Origin: JASGDN01 sp049841275
GTDB lineage: Bacteria; Chloroflexota; Chloroflexia; Thermomicrobiales; UBA6265
Assembly (NCBI GenBank): GCA_049841275.1
Contig: JASGDN010000025.1
Location: 22,636 to 86,635, forward strand
Reading direction: 5' to 3'
DNA length: 64,000 bases
Part shown: piece after piece, positions 42,006 through 50,995 of the stretch
How the letters are laid out: the number at the start of each line of letters is the position of its first letter
Numbering within the stretch: the first letter of the stretch is position 1
Notes under the pieces: model-generated
Databases searched by the model: none
What the model saw: only the letters and a program-made list of their open reading frames with translations
What the model was told of the DNA's origin: nothing
Program-made: the position numbers and the translations under genes

Positions 42006-43871
42006 CTACTGTCCTTCGGCGAGGTTCCAGTTCGCGATATTCCAGTATGGGGTGGCGTTCGGGTTGTCGTTGCCGACATTCTCCTCGCGCAAGCGGCTGC
42101 TCACGGCGTTGTAGAAGACGCGCAGCACCAGCGGGATCACCGCCGCCTGCTCGACGATCAGGTCGTTCATCGCGATCAGGATGCGGGACGCCTCCTCGGA
42201 GGTCGTCGCGGCCACCAGCTCGTCGTAGAGCTTGTCGAAGTCGGGGCTGTTCCAGCGCTGGACGTTGCGGCCCTGCCAGCTGTTCTCCTTCTGCGCGAAG
42301 TTCTTGCCGCCATCGGCGTACCACTTGTTGACGAACTTCACCGGGATGCTGCTGCTGGGGCCGGACGACCACATCGCCAGGTCCCAGTAGAAGTGCTGGT
42401 TGTTCTGGTCCGCGCCCGGCGAGGAGTCGAAGAAGACGGCGGTATCGACTTCGACCAATTCGACCTTGAACCCTGCCGCTTCGAGGTTCTTCTTCACCAC
42501 GGCCTGCGTCTTCTGGCGGACCTGGTTGATCGCGGACGCGTAGGAGACCTTCAACTCCACGCCATCCTTCTTGCGGGTGTCGCCGTCCTTTGCCCAACCG
42601 GCATCGTCAAGGATCTGGTTGGCCTTGTCGGTGTTGAACTCCCAGCTCGTGTTCGGCGAATTGAAGAACGGATTGCCCGCCAGGATGTTCGCCGTGGCGT
42701 TGTCGGGCACGCCGTAGAACTCACCGGCGATCAGGTCGCGCTGGATGGCGGCCTGGATCGCCTGCCGCACGGCGAGGTCGGACAGCACCGGATTCGGGGT
42801 GTTCGCCTCGGACCGCTGGCCGTTGACCTCCTTGTTCGGATCGGCGAACTGGACGTAGATCGCCTCGACGGTGGAGCCGCCGCTTTCCAGGATCTTGCCG
42901 GTGGTCGCGTTTGCCTCGATGTCCTGGATGATGGCCGGCTCGGCCTGCACGTTCCAGGCGTAGTCGTATTCGCCGGTCTGGACGACGGCGCGTCCGGCGG
43001 AGACAGAATCGCCGCCGCCCTTGAAGACAACACGGGAGAAGAACGGCTTGTTCGCGTCGCGATAGTTCTCGTTGGCGACGAAGGTTGCCTGATCGTTTGG
43101 CGAGAACGAATCCACCTTGAACGGCCCGGTGCCGATCGGGTTGACCAGGAAGTTGTCGTTCTTGTTTGTTGGGTCGTCATTGAAGGCGTGGGACGGGTAG
43201 ATCACCCCGTATTCGGCGGCGGTGAAGCATTCGAACCACGCGACCTGTGGCGAGGTGAAGGTCACCACCGCGGTGCGGTCGTCCGGCAACTCGATGCTCT
43301 TGATGATGCCCCAGGACTCGACGTTGACGGAGGCGTTTTCCGGCGTCGTCACCCACTTCCAGGTGAACTCGATGTCCTTGGAGGTCACTGGTGTGCCGTC
43401 GCTCCAGAGCAGCCCTTCCTTGAGGACGAGGGTGACGCCCGAGAGATCTTCTTTCAGGGTGCCGGCTTCGACGGAGGGCACGCTGTCCAGCAGGACGGCG
43501 CCGAGCGATCCATCCGCGAGATAGATCATCATCGGCTCGAGCACGAGGTTGCCAGCGTAGACATCCTTGCTGCCGGTCGAGCTGTGGGGCGCGAGCACGG
43601 TGGGCGCCTGGGACTGGAGGATACGGAGATCGCCGCCCACGCCGCGCGTCTGGCCGTCGGTGCCGGCATCCGGGAACACGGTGGCGCCTGCGGCCGGAGA
43701 CGCCGCCGGGGATGCTCCCGGTGTCGCGCTCTGGGCGATGGCGGTATTGGCGATGAGGGTTGCTGCGGCTGTGCCGACCCCGAGGGCGGTGGCGCCCTGC
43801 ATGAACTGGCGGCGGGAAACCTTCCCGGCGCGAAGGTCATCGACGAGAGACCCAAGGCGCGACTGGCTCAT
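42006..43871 (-). CDS. Family 5 ABC solute-binding protein, copy 2
   Basis: A 621-residue SBP_bac_5 protein with Tat-type signal VSRRQFMQGATALG, then an Ala/Ser/Pro linker, GDLRILQSQAPTVL, LLWSDGTPVTSKDIEFTW, VNPIGTGPFKVDSF, LSDLAVRQAIQAAIQRD and the C-terminal PYWNIANWN. A peptide or related ligand is delivered to an unseen permease. AAAGGA lies upstream of ATG 43871. It is a single-gene transcript ended by the hairpin at 41937. Confidence 0.93.
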   Translation of the reverse strand: MSQSRLGSLVDDLRAGKVSRRQFMQGATALGVGTAAATLIANTAIAQSATPGASPAASPAAGATVFPDAGTDGQTRGVGGDLRILQSQAPTVLAPHSSTGSKDVYAGNLVLEPMMIYLADGSLGAVLLDSVPSVEAGTLKEDLSGVTLVLKEGLLWSDGTPVTSKDIEFTWKWVTTPENASVNVESWGIIKSIELPDDRTAVVTFTSPQVAWFECFTAAEYGVIYPSHAFNDDPTNKNDNFLVNPIGTGPFKVDSFSPNDQATFVANENYRDANKPFFSRVVFKGGGDSVSAGRAVVQTGEYDYAWNVQAEPAIIQDIEANATTGKILESGGSTVEAIYVQFADPNKEVNGQRSEANTPNPVLSDLAVRQAIQAAIQRDLIAGEFYGVPDNATANILAGNPFFNSPNTSWEFNTDKANQILDDAGWAKDGDTRKKDGVELKVSYASAINQVRQKTQAVVKKNLEAAGFKVELVEVDTAVFFDSSPGADQNNQHFYWDLAMWSSGPSSSIPVKFVNKWYADGGKNFAQKENSWQGRNVQRWNSPDFDKLYDELVAATTSEEASRILIAMNDLIVEQAAVIPLVLRVFYNAVSSRLREENVGNDNPNATPYWNIANWNLAEGQ

Positions 43872-44089
43872 ATGGGGGTGTCCTTTCGCAGGGAGATGGG
43901 AACTGGCAATCGTGGGACCCGGACAGATACAGGACACATACTCGCCTTGGCGGATGCTCCTGAGCCCTGTCGTCGCTATACTCTACCCGAGCGGCCAGTA
44001 GGTATACAAGGGGAAGTATTGGGGGAATTGGTCGCAATGCCCAGTCGCCCGGAGTGACGTTGGGCGCGTGCGTCACAGATATTACGATC

Positions 44090-44128
44090 GGACGGATATG
44101 CGGATATACGGAATAAGGGTATCCGTCC
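44090..44128 (+). promoter_or_regulatory. Inverted repeat with internal direct repeats ahead of the isomerase-like gene
   Basis: GGACGGATA (44090-44098) and its exact complement (44120-44128) flank 21 bases that repeat GCGGATAT/CGGATAT. It lies 150-190 bases upstream of the start at 44278, within a 406-base divergent gap (43872-44277) that otherwise shows no gene. It looks like an operator or leader hairpin. Confidence 0.5.
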
Positions 44129-44277
44129 GCGCAGGGCGGTTCATGGTGCATGGCGGGACCATGTCGCCGCATGTCGGCGGGAGTTGCCGGATGCGGCAAA
44201 CTCGCCTACCGTGTCCCTCACACACGTTTGGGATTGGATTTCGCGGCGAATATCCGCGTCCGGAAAGGACTTCCTCC

Positions 44278-45105
44278 ATGTCTCGCGCCGTCTCCACCTG
44301 GTCGCTGCACCGCACGCTCGGCAACTTCGTTGCGCCCGATTCATCCGTCTCGGGTGGCCGATCGAAGGAGCTTGCCGCCACTGAGGGCGTCACGTTGCTG
44401 GAGGTGATTCCGGAGCTCGCTGCCCGCGGCTACGACACGCTCCACATCTGCCACTTCCACCTTGCCTCGCGTGATGCCTCCTATCTCGCTTCGGTGCGGG
44501 AGGCGTTGGCGGCGAACGGTATCACGCTGGACTGTCTCCTGATCGATGACGGCGACCTCACCGCGCCGGACGCCGATATCCACCGCCACGAGGCATGGTA
44601 CGGCGAGTGGCTGGACGTTGCCGAGGCGATCGGGGCGCGACGGGTCCGCATCGGGGCCGGGCGCGCTGCACCCACGCCGGAGTTACTGGCGCAGAGTGGG
44701 GAACGCCTTGCCCGGTTGGCGGCGGGGCATCCCGGCGTGCGCGTGGTGACCGAGAACTGGCTGGAGATGACACCGGATGCCGATTCCGTGCTCGCGGTGC
44801 TGGAGGCGGCGGGTGACGCCGTCGGCCTGCTGATCGATCTCGGCAACTGGACCGGTTCTGCCAAGTATGTCGATCTCGCGAAACTCGCTCCCCGTGCCGA
44901 AACGTGTCACGCGAAGTGCCATTTCTCAACTGCGGGGCCGGCTGTGGATGATTTCCGGCACTCGCTCTCCGTCCTTCGGGATGCCGGTTTCGATGGCCCG
45001 CTGGCGCTGATCTACGACGGCCCGGACGCCGATGAGTGGGCCGGCCTCGACCGCGAGTGGGAGATCCTCACGGACGTGTTCGTGCAGGACGCCGTCTCCG
45101 CCTGA
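44278..45105 (+). CDS. Sugar phosphate isomerase/epimerase (TIM-barrel) family protein
   Basis: A 275-residue AP-endonuclease-2-like TIM barrel. GVTLLEVIPELAARGYDTLHICHFHLAS opens the barrel, VRIGAGR and VVTENWLEM follow (metal-site strands), LLIDLGNW supplies a possible Asp ligand, and HAKCHF and LALIYDG form the C-terminal strands. Family members isomerise sugars or hydroxy acids, or cleave inositol-type compounds, using a divalent metal. The substrate is unknown. GGAAAGGA lies 9 bases before the ATG at 44278. Confidence 0.88.
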   Translation: MSRAVSTWSLHRTLGNFVAPDSSVSGGRSKELAATEGVTLLEVIPELAARGYDTLHICHFHLASRDASYLASVREALAANGITLDCLLIDDGDLTAPDADIHRHEAWYGEWLDVAEAIGARRVRIGAGRAAPTPELLAQSGERLARLAAGHPGVRVVTENWLEMTPDADSVLAVLEAAGDAVGLLIDLGNWTGSAKYVDLAKLAPRAETCHAKCHFSTAGPAVDDFRHSLSVLRDAGFDGPLALIYDGPDADEWAGLDREWEILTDVFVQDAVSA

Positions 45106-45120
45106 GCGTTCAACGAATCC

Positions 45121-45168
45121 AGAGACGGGAACACCCGCGCCAAGTCCGGCGCGGGTGTTCCCGTCTCT
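45121..45168. terminator. Bidirectional terminator
   Basis: A 21-bp perfect stem (AGAGACGGGAACACCCGCGCC and complement) with a 6-base loop between the convergent genes ending at 45105 and 45189. It is the longest stem in the window. Confidence 0.85.
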
Positions 45169-45188
45169 GTGGTTTCCAAGCCGAAATG

Positions 45189-47117
45189 TCAGGACTGGCC
45201 GTCAGCCTCGTTCCAGTTCGCGAGGTTCCAGAAGTACCCGACGAAGGGGTGCTCGAAGTCGAGGTTCTCGTAGCGGAGGCGGTTCCCGATCGCCGTGAAG
45301 AACGCCCGGACCAGGATCGGCACCACGACCACGTTGTCGATCAGGTAGTCGTTCATCTCGATCAGGATCTTCTGTGCATCCTCATTGGAGGTCGACTTCA
45401 GGAGCGAATCGTAGAGGGCGTCGTAGTCGGCGCTGGTGTAGCGTTGGACGTTCGCCTTCTGCCAGTCGTTCTCCTTCTGCGAAATGTTCTCGCCGTTCGG
45501 TCCGGCGTACCAGACGCTCAGGCGATTGAGCGGGATCAACGAGGAAATGTCCGCCGACCAGATCGCGCTGTCCCAGTAGAAGTGCTGGCTGTTCTGGTCG
45601 TTGCCGGCGGAGGAGTCGAAGAAGATCGTGCTGTCGGCCTGCACCAGGTTGACCTTGAAACCGATCGTCTCCAGGTCCTTCTTGATGACCTCTTGCGTCT
45701 TCTGTCGCACCGAATTGACGCTCGCCGCGAATGTCAGCACCAGTTGCACGCCATCCTTCTCGCGGACGGCCCCGTTCAGCGCCCAGCCGGCCTCGTCGAG
45801 GATCTGGTTCGCCTTGTCGAGGTTGTATTCCCAGCTCGTGTTCGGCGACTCGAAGAAGTCCGAGCCGCTGAGGATGTTTGCGGTTGCCAGGTCCTCGCTC
45901 CCGTAGAACTCCCGCGCGATCAGGTCGCGTTGCACGGCGAGGTTGATCGCCTGCCGCACCGCGAGGTCGGTGAGGAATGGATGTGGCGTGTCCTTCTGCG
46001 CGCGTTGGCCATCGACCTCCTTGTTCGGGTCGGAGAAGTTGAGGTACAGCACCTCCAGGGTCGCGCCGCGCGTCTCCACGATGCGGCCAGCGGTGCCGTT
46101 CTCTTCCAGGTCCTTCAGGACCGCCGGCTCGGCCTGCACGTTCCAGGCGAAGTCGAACTCGCCGGTCTGCACCACCGCGCGCCCGGCGGAGACGGCATCG
46201 CCGCCGCCTTTGAAGAGCACGCCCGAGAAGTATGGCTTGTTCGGCTCCCGGTAGTTCTCGTTGATGACGAAGGTGCCCTGGTCGTTCGGTGTGAACGATT
46301 CCACCTTGTACGGCCCGGTGCCGATCGGGCTGGTGAGGAAGGCGTCGTTCCGGTTCTTCGGGTCGTTGTCGAAGACGTGTGCCGGGTAGATCACGCCCAG
46401 CGAGTTGCCGGTGAAGGCATCGAACCAGTTCACGAGTGGCTGATCGTAGTGGGCGACGGCCGTCAGGTCATCGATCACCTCGACGTTCGAGATGCGGCTC
46501 CAGACATCGTAGCTGGTGGACGTGTTCGCCGGCTCGACGATCCACTGCCAGGTGAAGGCGATGTCGTTTGCCGTCACCGGCTCGCCGTCGCTCCAGGTGA
46601 TGCCGGGCCGAAGCTTCAGCGTGACGGTGGAGAGGTCCCCGGCAAGGAAGCCGTTCTCATGGGTTGGCGTCGCCTCCAGCAGCACCGGCTGAATGGAGCC
46701 GTCCGGGAAGTACTGGAGCAGTGGCTCGAAGATCATGTTGCCGGCGGAATCCCCGGCGGCATGTGGCGCCAGCACGGTTGGCGCCTGCCACCAGAGGATG
46801 CGGAGCTGGTCGCCCTGCCCGCGCGTCTGGTTCTCGACACCGACCGCCGGGCGTTGAAAGGTGCTCCCGCTTGCCGGGCTGGCGGCGGGCGATGCCGCTG
46901 GACTCGCGGATGGCGATGCATCGGGGGGCGAGGCAGGTGTCTGCGCGGCGAACACATTGCCTCCGTTGGCGAGGAAGGTCGCCGCGGCGGCGGAGACGCC
47001 GAGTGTCGTTGCCTGCTTCAGGAACGTGCGACGGTCGAGGTCGCCCCGGCGCATGCGCGCGTAGAGGTCATTGATGCGGGACGAAGATGCGGACGAATGC
47101 GTCTGATCGGCGGTCAT
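45189..47117 (-). CDS. Family 5 ABC solute-binding protein, copy 3
   Basis: A 642-residue SBP_bac_5 protein. The N-terminus has LDRRTFLKQATTLG, a near-consensus Tat motif, then PASPSASPAASPA-type linkers. LRILWWQAPTVLAPH, ITWSDGEPVTANDIAFTW, TSPIGTGPYKVESF and FWNLANWN are the family landmarks. The start 47117 is chosen; an ATG 7 codons earlier (47138) also fits. A T-tailed hairpin lies 223 bases upstream. No transporter partner is adjacent. Confidence 0.92.
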   Translation of the reverse strand: MTADQTHSSASSSRINDLYARMRRGDLDRRTFLKQATTLGVSAAAATFLANGGNVFAAQTPASPPDASPSASPAASPAASPASGSTFQRPAVGVENQTRGQGDQLRILWWQAPTVLAPHAAGDSAGNMIFEPLLQYFPDGSIQPVLLEATPTHENGFLAGDLSTVTLKLRPGITWSDGEPVTANDIAFTWQWIVEPANTSTSYDVWSRISNVEVIDDLTAVAHYDQPLVNWFDAFTGNSLGVIYPAHVFDNDPKNRNDAFLTSPIGTGPYKVESFTPNDQGTFVINENYREPNKPYFSGVLFKGGGDAVSAGRAVVQTGEFDFAWNVQAEPAVLKDLEENGTAGRIVETRGATLEVLYLNFSDPNKEVDGQRAQKDTPHPFLTDLAVRQAINLAVQRDLIAREFYGSEDLATANILSGSDFFESPNTSWEYNLDKANQILDEAGWALNGAVREKDGVQLVLTFAASVNSVRQKTQEVIKKDLETIGFKVNLVQADSTIFFDSSAGNDQNSQHFYWDSAIWSADISSLIPLNRLSVWYAGPNGENISQKENDWQKANVQRYTSADYDALYDSLLKSTSNEDAQKILIEMNDYLIDNVVVVPILVRAFFTAIGNRLRYENLDFEHPFVGYFWNLANWNEADGQS

Positions 47118-47339
47118 GCGGAGTCTGCTCGCTCTCATATGATGGTGATTGGGAAGCGGTGTTGCGGTCGCCGCCGTGCGTTCGGTCGTGAGGCCAGGGA
47201 CAGTCAACAGGCGGGCTCCAGCCGCGATGGCATGGGTGTCCCCCGTCGCGGGCGGCACCATTCATGGTGCGCCCGACGCCGAGCGGATGTCCGGGCGGCG
47301 AACGCTGACCGGTATCGGGATGGTTCCAGCATGAAAAGA

Positions 47340-47360
47340 CCCTCGTCTATCAGACGAGGG
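47340..47360 (-). terminator. Hairpin with T-tract on the minus strand in the leader of SBP copy 3
   Basis: A perfect 9-bp stem, CCCTCGTCT-ATC-AGACGAGGG, followed on the minus strand by TCTTTTC. It lies 223 bases ahead of the solute-binding protein start and no minus-strand gene ends just before it, so it may be an attenuator. The gap 47118-47600 holds no other feature I can support. Confidence 0.55.
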
Positions 47361-47600
47361 AGCGACGTGCGGTTTCCAGGAGGGGCGCCGCTGGTCGTCC
47401 CTCATCTTTCAGGCAAACCCTGTCGGATGTAGCACCTGTTCGCGCGGCGAATGGTTGCTGGAGCATCATCGGGCCGATCCCTCTGCTCCTCTGGATGAGG
47501 CAACGCTTCATTTGTTGAAGGAACTGTACGTGATGATCTCTCGGCGCGTCAATACCTCACCGGGGTAGTACGCGTTTGCCGGGCGTAACGACCAAGTCGC

Positions 47601-48128
47601 GTGGGTCCGGTGACGTTCTCGGCGGTGAGTGGGGCGTATGCAGCGGATTCGGCGGACGTGACGGTGAAGGTCTCGGCTCCCCAGGGAGCTGTCCTCTCGG
47701 CGTCGATCACTGCTGGTGGGTTCTCGGATGTCGAGTGCAGCGTCACCCAGGACAAGGTATCGAGCGGCACGCTCTCTGTGGTGGCGAACGATCCGCGCGG
47801 CGAAGGTTCCGGGTGGAATGTGACGTTCAAGACGGGCGACAAGTTTACCGACACGTCCGATGGCTCCAGGAGCTTCTCTGCAAATGCGTTCAAGATCACC
47901 AATCAGTCGCTCACGCCCGGTCAGAACTCTTCAGCCGATGGCGTGTCGACCCAGACTCCTGGTGCTGGGAGCACGGCGACCTCGCCACAGAAAATCATGC
48001 TTGCCCAGCAGAAGAGCGGTATGGGCAGCTACACGGACACGATCAATGCTGACGTCACGGTTCCGAAGGGCACGCTGGTTGGTCAGTACAAGACTACCGT
48101 GACGGTCTCGATCACGGCCGGGCAGTAG
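47601..48128 (+). CDS. WxL-like surface protein lacking most of its signal peptide
   Basis: A 175-residue protein that looks like a WxL-type cell-surface domain: GTLSVVANDPRGEGSGWNVTF has the W-x-V core, ANAFKITNQSLTPGQ and ADVTVPKGTLVGQYKTTVTVSI close the beta sandwich. The frame opens just before GTG 47601 (a TAA lies at 47586-47588). Translation would begin in VTFSAVSGAYAADS, the end of a signal peptide. The N-terminal part of the signal is therefore missing. Perhaps the gene is truncated or frameshifted, or uses an unusual start. WxL proteins bind peptidoglycan in Gram-positives, so presence here is notable. Confidence 0.65.
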   Translation: MGPVTFSAVSGAYAADSADVTVKVSAPQGAVLSASITAGGFSDVECSVTQDKVSSGTLSVVANDPRGEGSGWNVTFKTGDKFTDTSDGSRSFSANAFKITNQSLTPGQNSSADGVSTQTPGAGSTATSPQKIMLAQQKSGMGSYTDTINADVTVPKGTLVGQYKTTVTVSITAGQ

Positions 48129-48164
48129 GATCTGGGACCTCGTTCCACTCCCTCGATATACCGG

Positions 48165-48202
48165 GAAGCTGGCTGGAACCGCACGCGGTTCCAGCCAGCT
48201 TC
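48165..48202. terminator. Bidirectional terminator
   Basis: A 17-bp perfect stem, GAAGCTGGCTGGAACCG and complement, loop CACG, between the convergent WxL-like and solute-binding protein genes. Confidence 0.8.
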
Positions 48203-48240
48203 GTCCTGTCTTCGTCCCGTCTGGGTGGACCGGCGTGAGC

Positions 48241-50217
48241 CTACTTCAACTGGTCGTCCGGAGCGTTCCAGTTCGCGATGTTCCAGAGCGGCAGCACGAA
48301 ACTCGGGCCGTTCGCCAGATTCTCATTCCGCACGTGATTCGAGAGGGCGTAGGTGCTGAACGCCCGCTGCACGATCGGAATTGCCACCACGTCCGCAATC
48401 AGCATGTCGTTCATCCGGATCAAGAGGTTTGCCGCCTCCTGGGCGTCCAGCGTGTTCACCAGCTGCTCGTAGAGTGCGTCGTAGTCCGGGTTGTTGTAGC
48501 GCTGAGTGTTGTCCTTTGCCCAGCCGTTCTCCTTCTGGGCAATATTCTCGCCGTTCGGCCCGGCGTACCAGCGGCCCATCCAGGAGATCGGCAGGGGCGA
48601 GTACGGTCCGTTCGCCCACATGTCCAGATCCCAGTACATGTGGTAGAAGTTCTGCTCGTTCGTGGCGTCGCCGCTGAAGAAGATGGATCCGTCCACCTGT
48701 TGCAGTTCCACGGCGGCACCCAGTTTCTCCCAGTCCGCCTTCACGATTGCCTGCGTCTTCTGCCGCACCGGCGTAATCGAGGTCCAGTAGTCGAAGGAGA
48801 GCGTCACGCCATCCTTGCTGCGGGTCTTGCCATCCTTCGTCCAGCCGGCATCGTCCAGGACCGCGTTCGCCGCATCGAGGTCGAAGCTCCAGGTTGTGTT
48901 CGGCGAGGTGAACGACTCCAGTCCGGTCAGGATGTTGGCGGTCGGGGGCTCGCTCTGCGTGTTGTAGAGCTGCTTCGCGATCAGCGCGCGATCCACGGCG
49001 AGGTTGAGGGCTTTCCGCACGTCCAGCTGGCTGAAGAGCGGGTGCGGCGTATCCTTCTGCGACCGCTGCCCATCCACTTCTTTGCGCGGGTCGGAGAAGT
49101 TGAAGTTCAGCATCTCGACGGTCGTGCCCGGCTCGGAGAAGACCGTGCCGTACTGGCTGCCGGTCGCCATCTCCGTGATGATCTCCGGCTCCACCTGCAG
49201 GTTCCAGGCGTAGTCGAATTCTCCCGTCTGCAGCACGGCCCGGCCCGCCGAGGCCGGATCGCCGCCGCCCTTCAGGTAGATCGTCTTGAAGTAGGGCTTG
49301 TTCGACTCCCGGTAGTGCTCGTTGATGGCATAGCGCGCGGAGTCGTTCGCCTTGAACTCGCTGACGACGTATGGGCCGGTGCCGATCGGGGCGAGCAGGA
49401 AGGCGTCGTTCTTGTTGCCCGGGTCATTGCCGAAGGCGTGTGCCGGATAGAGGTTGCCGTTGTAGTTGCCGGCGAACGGCTCGAACCAGGTCGCGGCGGC
49501 TTTCGTGAAGGTCACCACCGCGGTGCGGTCGTCCTTCGCCTCGATTCCGGCGATCTCGTTCCACTGTGCGATGGAGGTGGCGCTGTTCTCCGGCGTGGTC
49601 ACCCACTTCCAGGTGAAGACGAGGTCGTTTGCGGTGACTGGCTCGCCATCGCTCCAGAGCAGCCCTTCGAGGAAGACAAAGGTGGCGCTGGTCAGGTCCT
49701 CTGCCAGCAGGCCATTCTCGACGCTCGGGACCTGTTCGACGAGGTTCGGGATCAGGGAGCCGTTCGGCAGGTACTGCAATAGCGGTTCGATCACTGGTGC
49801 GGCGGCAAGGTAGTCCTTGTCGCTCAGGGCGCTGTGCGGCGCGGCCACGGTCGGCGCCTGCCAGACGATGAGCCGGAGTTCGTCGCCACCGCCGCGCGTC
49901 TGCTTGTCCGTGCCGAAGGCCGGCGCACCGGATGTCTTCCCGGCAACCGGCGACGCCGCTGGCGATGCCCCCGGTGAAGCTGCTGGTGAGGCTTCTGGCG
50001 TGCTGGTCTGCGCGGTGAAGGCGAATCCGTTGCGGGACGGCCTGCCGCTGGCGGCCTGGACCGCGGCATTTGCGAGGAATGCGGCGGTGGCGGCGCTGAC
50101 GCCCATCGCCGTGGCGCGGCGGACGAAGGCCCGGCGTGAAACGGCTCCCTGCGTGAAGGCGGCATAGAGTTGGGCGAGCGGTGAATCGGTTGGTTGTGGG
50201 GCGTCTGGTGCGGTCAT
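48241..50217 (-). CDS. Family 5 ABC solute-binding protein, copy 4
   Basis: A 658-residue SBP_bac_5 protein. Tat-like VSRRAFVRRATAMG and a long SPAASPGASPAAS-type linker precede DELRLIVWQAPTV, LLWSDGEPVTANDLVFTW, LAPIGTGPYVVSEF and the C-terminal LWNIANWN. The binding cleft sequence differs from neighbours, so the ligand may differ. The start is the ATG at 50217. No permease or ATPase is nearby; the upstream 2TM protein gene is an unrelated neighbour in the same direction. Confidence 0.92.
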   Translation of the reverse strand: MTAPDAPQPTDSPLAQLYAAFTQGAVSRRAFVRRATAMGVSAATAAFLANAAVQAASGRPSRNGFAFTAQTSTPEASPAASPGASPAASPVAGKTSGAPAFGTDKQTRGGGDELRLIVWQAPTVAAPHSALSDKDYLAAAPVIEPLLQYLPNGSLIPNLVEQVPSVENGLLAEDLTSATFVFLEGLLWSDGEPVTANDLVFTWKWVTTPENSATSIAQWNEIAGIEAKDDRTAVVTFTKAAATWFEPFAGNYNGNLYPAHAFGNDPGNKNDAFLLAPIGTGPYVVSEFKANDSARYAINEHYRESNKPYFKTIYLKGGGDPASAGRAVLQTGEFDYAWNLQVEPEIITEMATGSQYGTVFSEPGTTVEMLNFNFSDPRKEVDGQRSQKDTPHPLFSQLDVRKALNLAVDRALIAKQLYNTQSEPPTANILTGLESFTSPNTTWSFDLDAANAVLDDAGWTKDGKTRSKDGVTLSFDYWTSITPVRQKTQAIVKADWEKLGAAVELQQVDGSIFFSGDATNEQNFYHMYWDLDMWANGPYSPLPISWMGRWYAGPNGENIAQKENGWAKDNTQRYNNPDYDALYEQLVNTLDAQEAANLLIRMNDMLIADVVAIPIVQRAFSTYALSNHVRNENLANGPSFVLPLWNIANWNAPDDQLK

Positions 50218-50402
50218 TGTGGTCGTTCCTGCTGGCAGAGGAGATTCGTTCGAAGTGCCCGCGGCTCCGGGCGATGGGCGGCCGCGGGGCAATCAGGCGT
50301 CGGCAGGGTCCCGGGGTGATGCGTTTGTCTGGCCCAAGCCAAGCATTCGCACGATCGATTGTATGAGGAAAGCGGGAAGGCGCAACCAGCCGGACGGGGA
50401 GA

Positions 50403-50837
50403 TCAGCGTCCGGTCCACCGTCGTTCGCGCAGGTGATCGAAGGCGAACGGCGCGTGGATCGCCAAGGTGAGCAGCCAGGCGAGGGTTGGCCAGATTACCC
50501 AGGGACCGTTGCCGTGGAAAACGTTGACGATCGCCAGCCCGAGACAGGTGGCGCCGCCGCCCACGAGATGTGCGCCGAATCCGCTTGGCCTGACAAGCGT
50601 TGCCCCGGCGTGGGCCGCCAGCACGATGCTCCAGATGCCGATCGGCCACACCGCCCAGAGCGTGTCGCGGTTCGCGATCAGGTTGAGCGCGAGGAGGTCG
50701 ATGGCGACCACGGCGAAGACGAACCCATGCATGGCCAGGCCGCGATGATGGGCGATCGCCAGGCGCGCAGGCCCCGCATCGGCGCGGCGCGGCGTCTGAG
50801 CGGGCGTCCGTGGAGGTGGCGACGAAGCTGCTGGCAT
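50403..50837 (-). CDS. 2TM-domain membrane protein
   Basis: A 144-residue protein with four hydrophobic segments in two hairpins. The first is AMHGFVFAVVAIDLLALNLI; the second contains LTLAIHAPFAFDHLRERRW. The C-terminal short loop resembles the 2TM domain often found near sensor kinases. Function is unknown. AGGAGG before ATG 50837 fixes the start. Confidence 0.65.
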   Translation of the reverse strand: MPAASSPPPRTPAQTPRRADAGPARLAIAHHRGLAMHGFVFAVVAIDLLALNLIANRDTLWAVWPIGIWSIVLAAHAGATLVRPSGFGAHLVGGGATCLGLAIVNVFHGNGPWVIWPTLAWLLTLAIHAPFAFDHLRERRWTGR

Positions 50838-50888
50838 GGGGCCTCCTGGGCCGGGCAAGGGCCGTGTGACCGCCGGAGGAACGACGAG

Positions 50889-50939
50889 GGAGGGGATCGG
50901 CGGCGTATGCCTGCAGCATACGAAGTGCCGATCCCCTCC
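50889..50939 (-). terminator. Terminator of the Cys-rich protein gene
   Basis: Two nested stems: outer GGAGGGGATCGGC with its complement (13 bp) and inner GTATGC/GCATAC. It lies 57 bases past the stop at 50996. Confidence 0.75.
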
Positions 50940-50995
50940 GGCGAGGGAAATGATGCGATTTTCTGGCTATCCCCCAGCCACACGGCGCCTGCCGC

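Noticed and set aside
45036..47432. A long open frame of 798 codons on the plus strand opposite solute-binding protein copy 3
   Set aside because: It is antisense to a well-supported gene. Its translation is a mix of Arg, Val and Gly without motifs, a common result of high-GC codon use. The same was seen opposite other binding proteins and opposite nrdJ (58885-60642).
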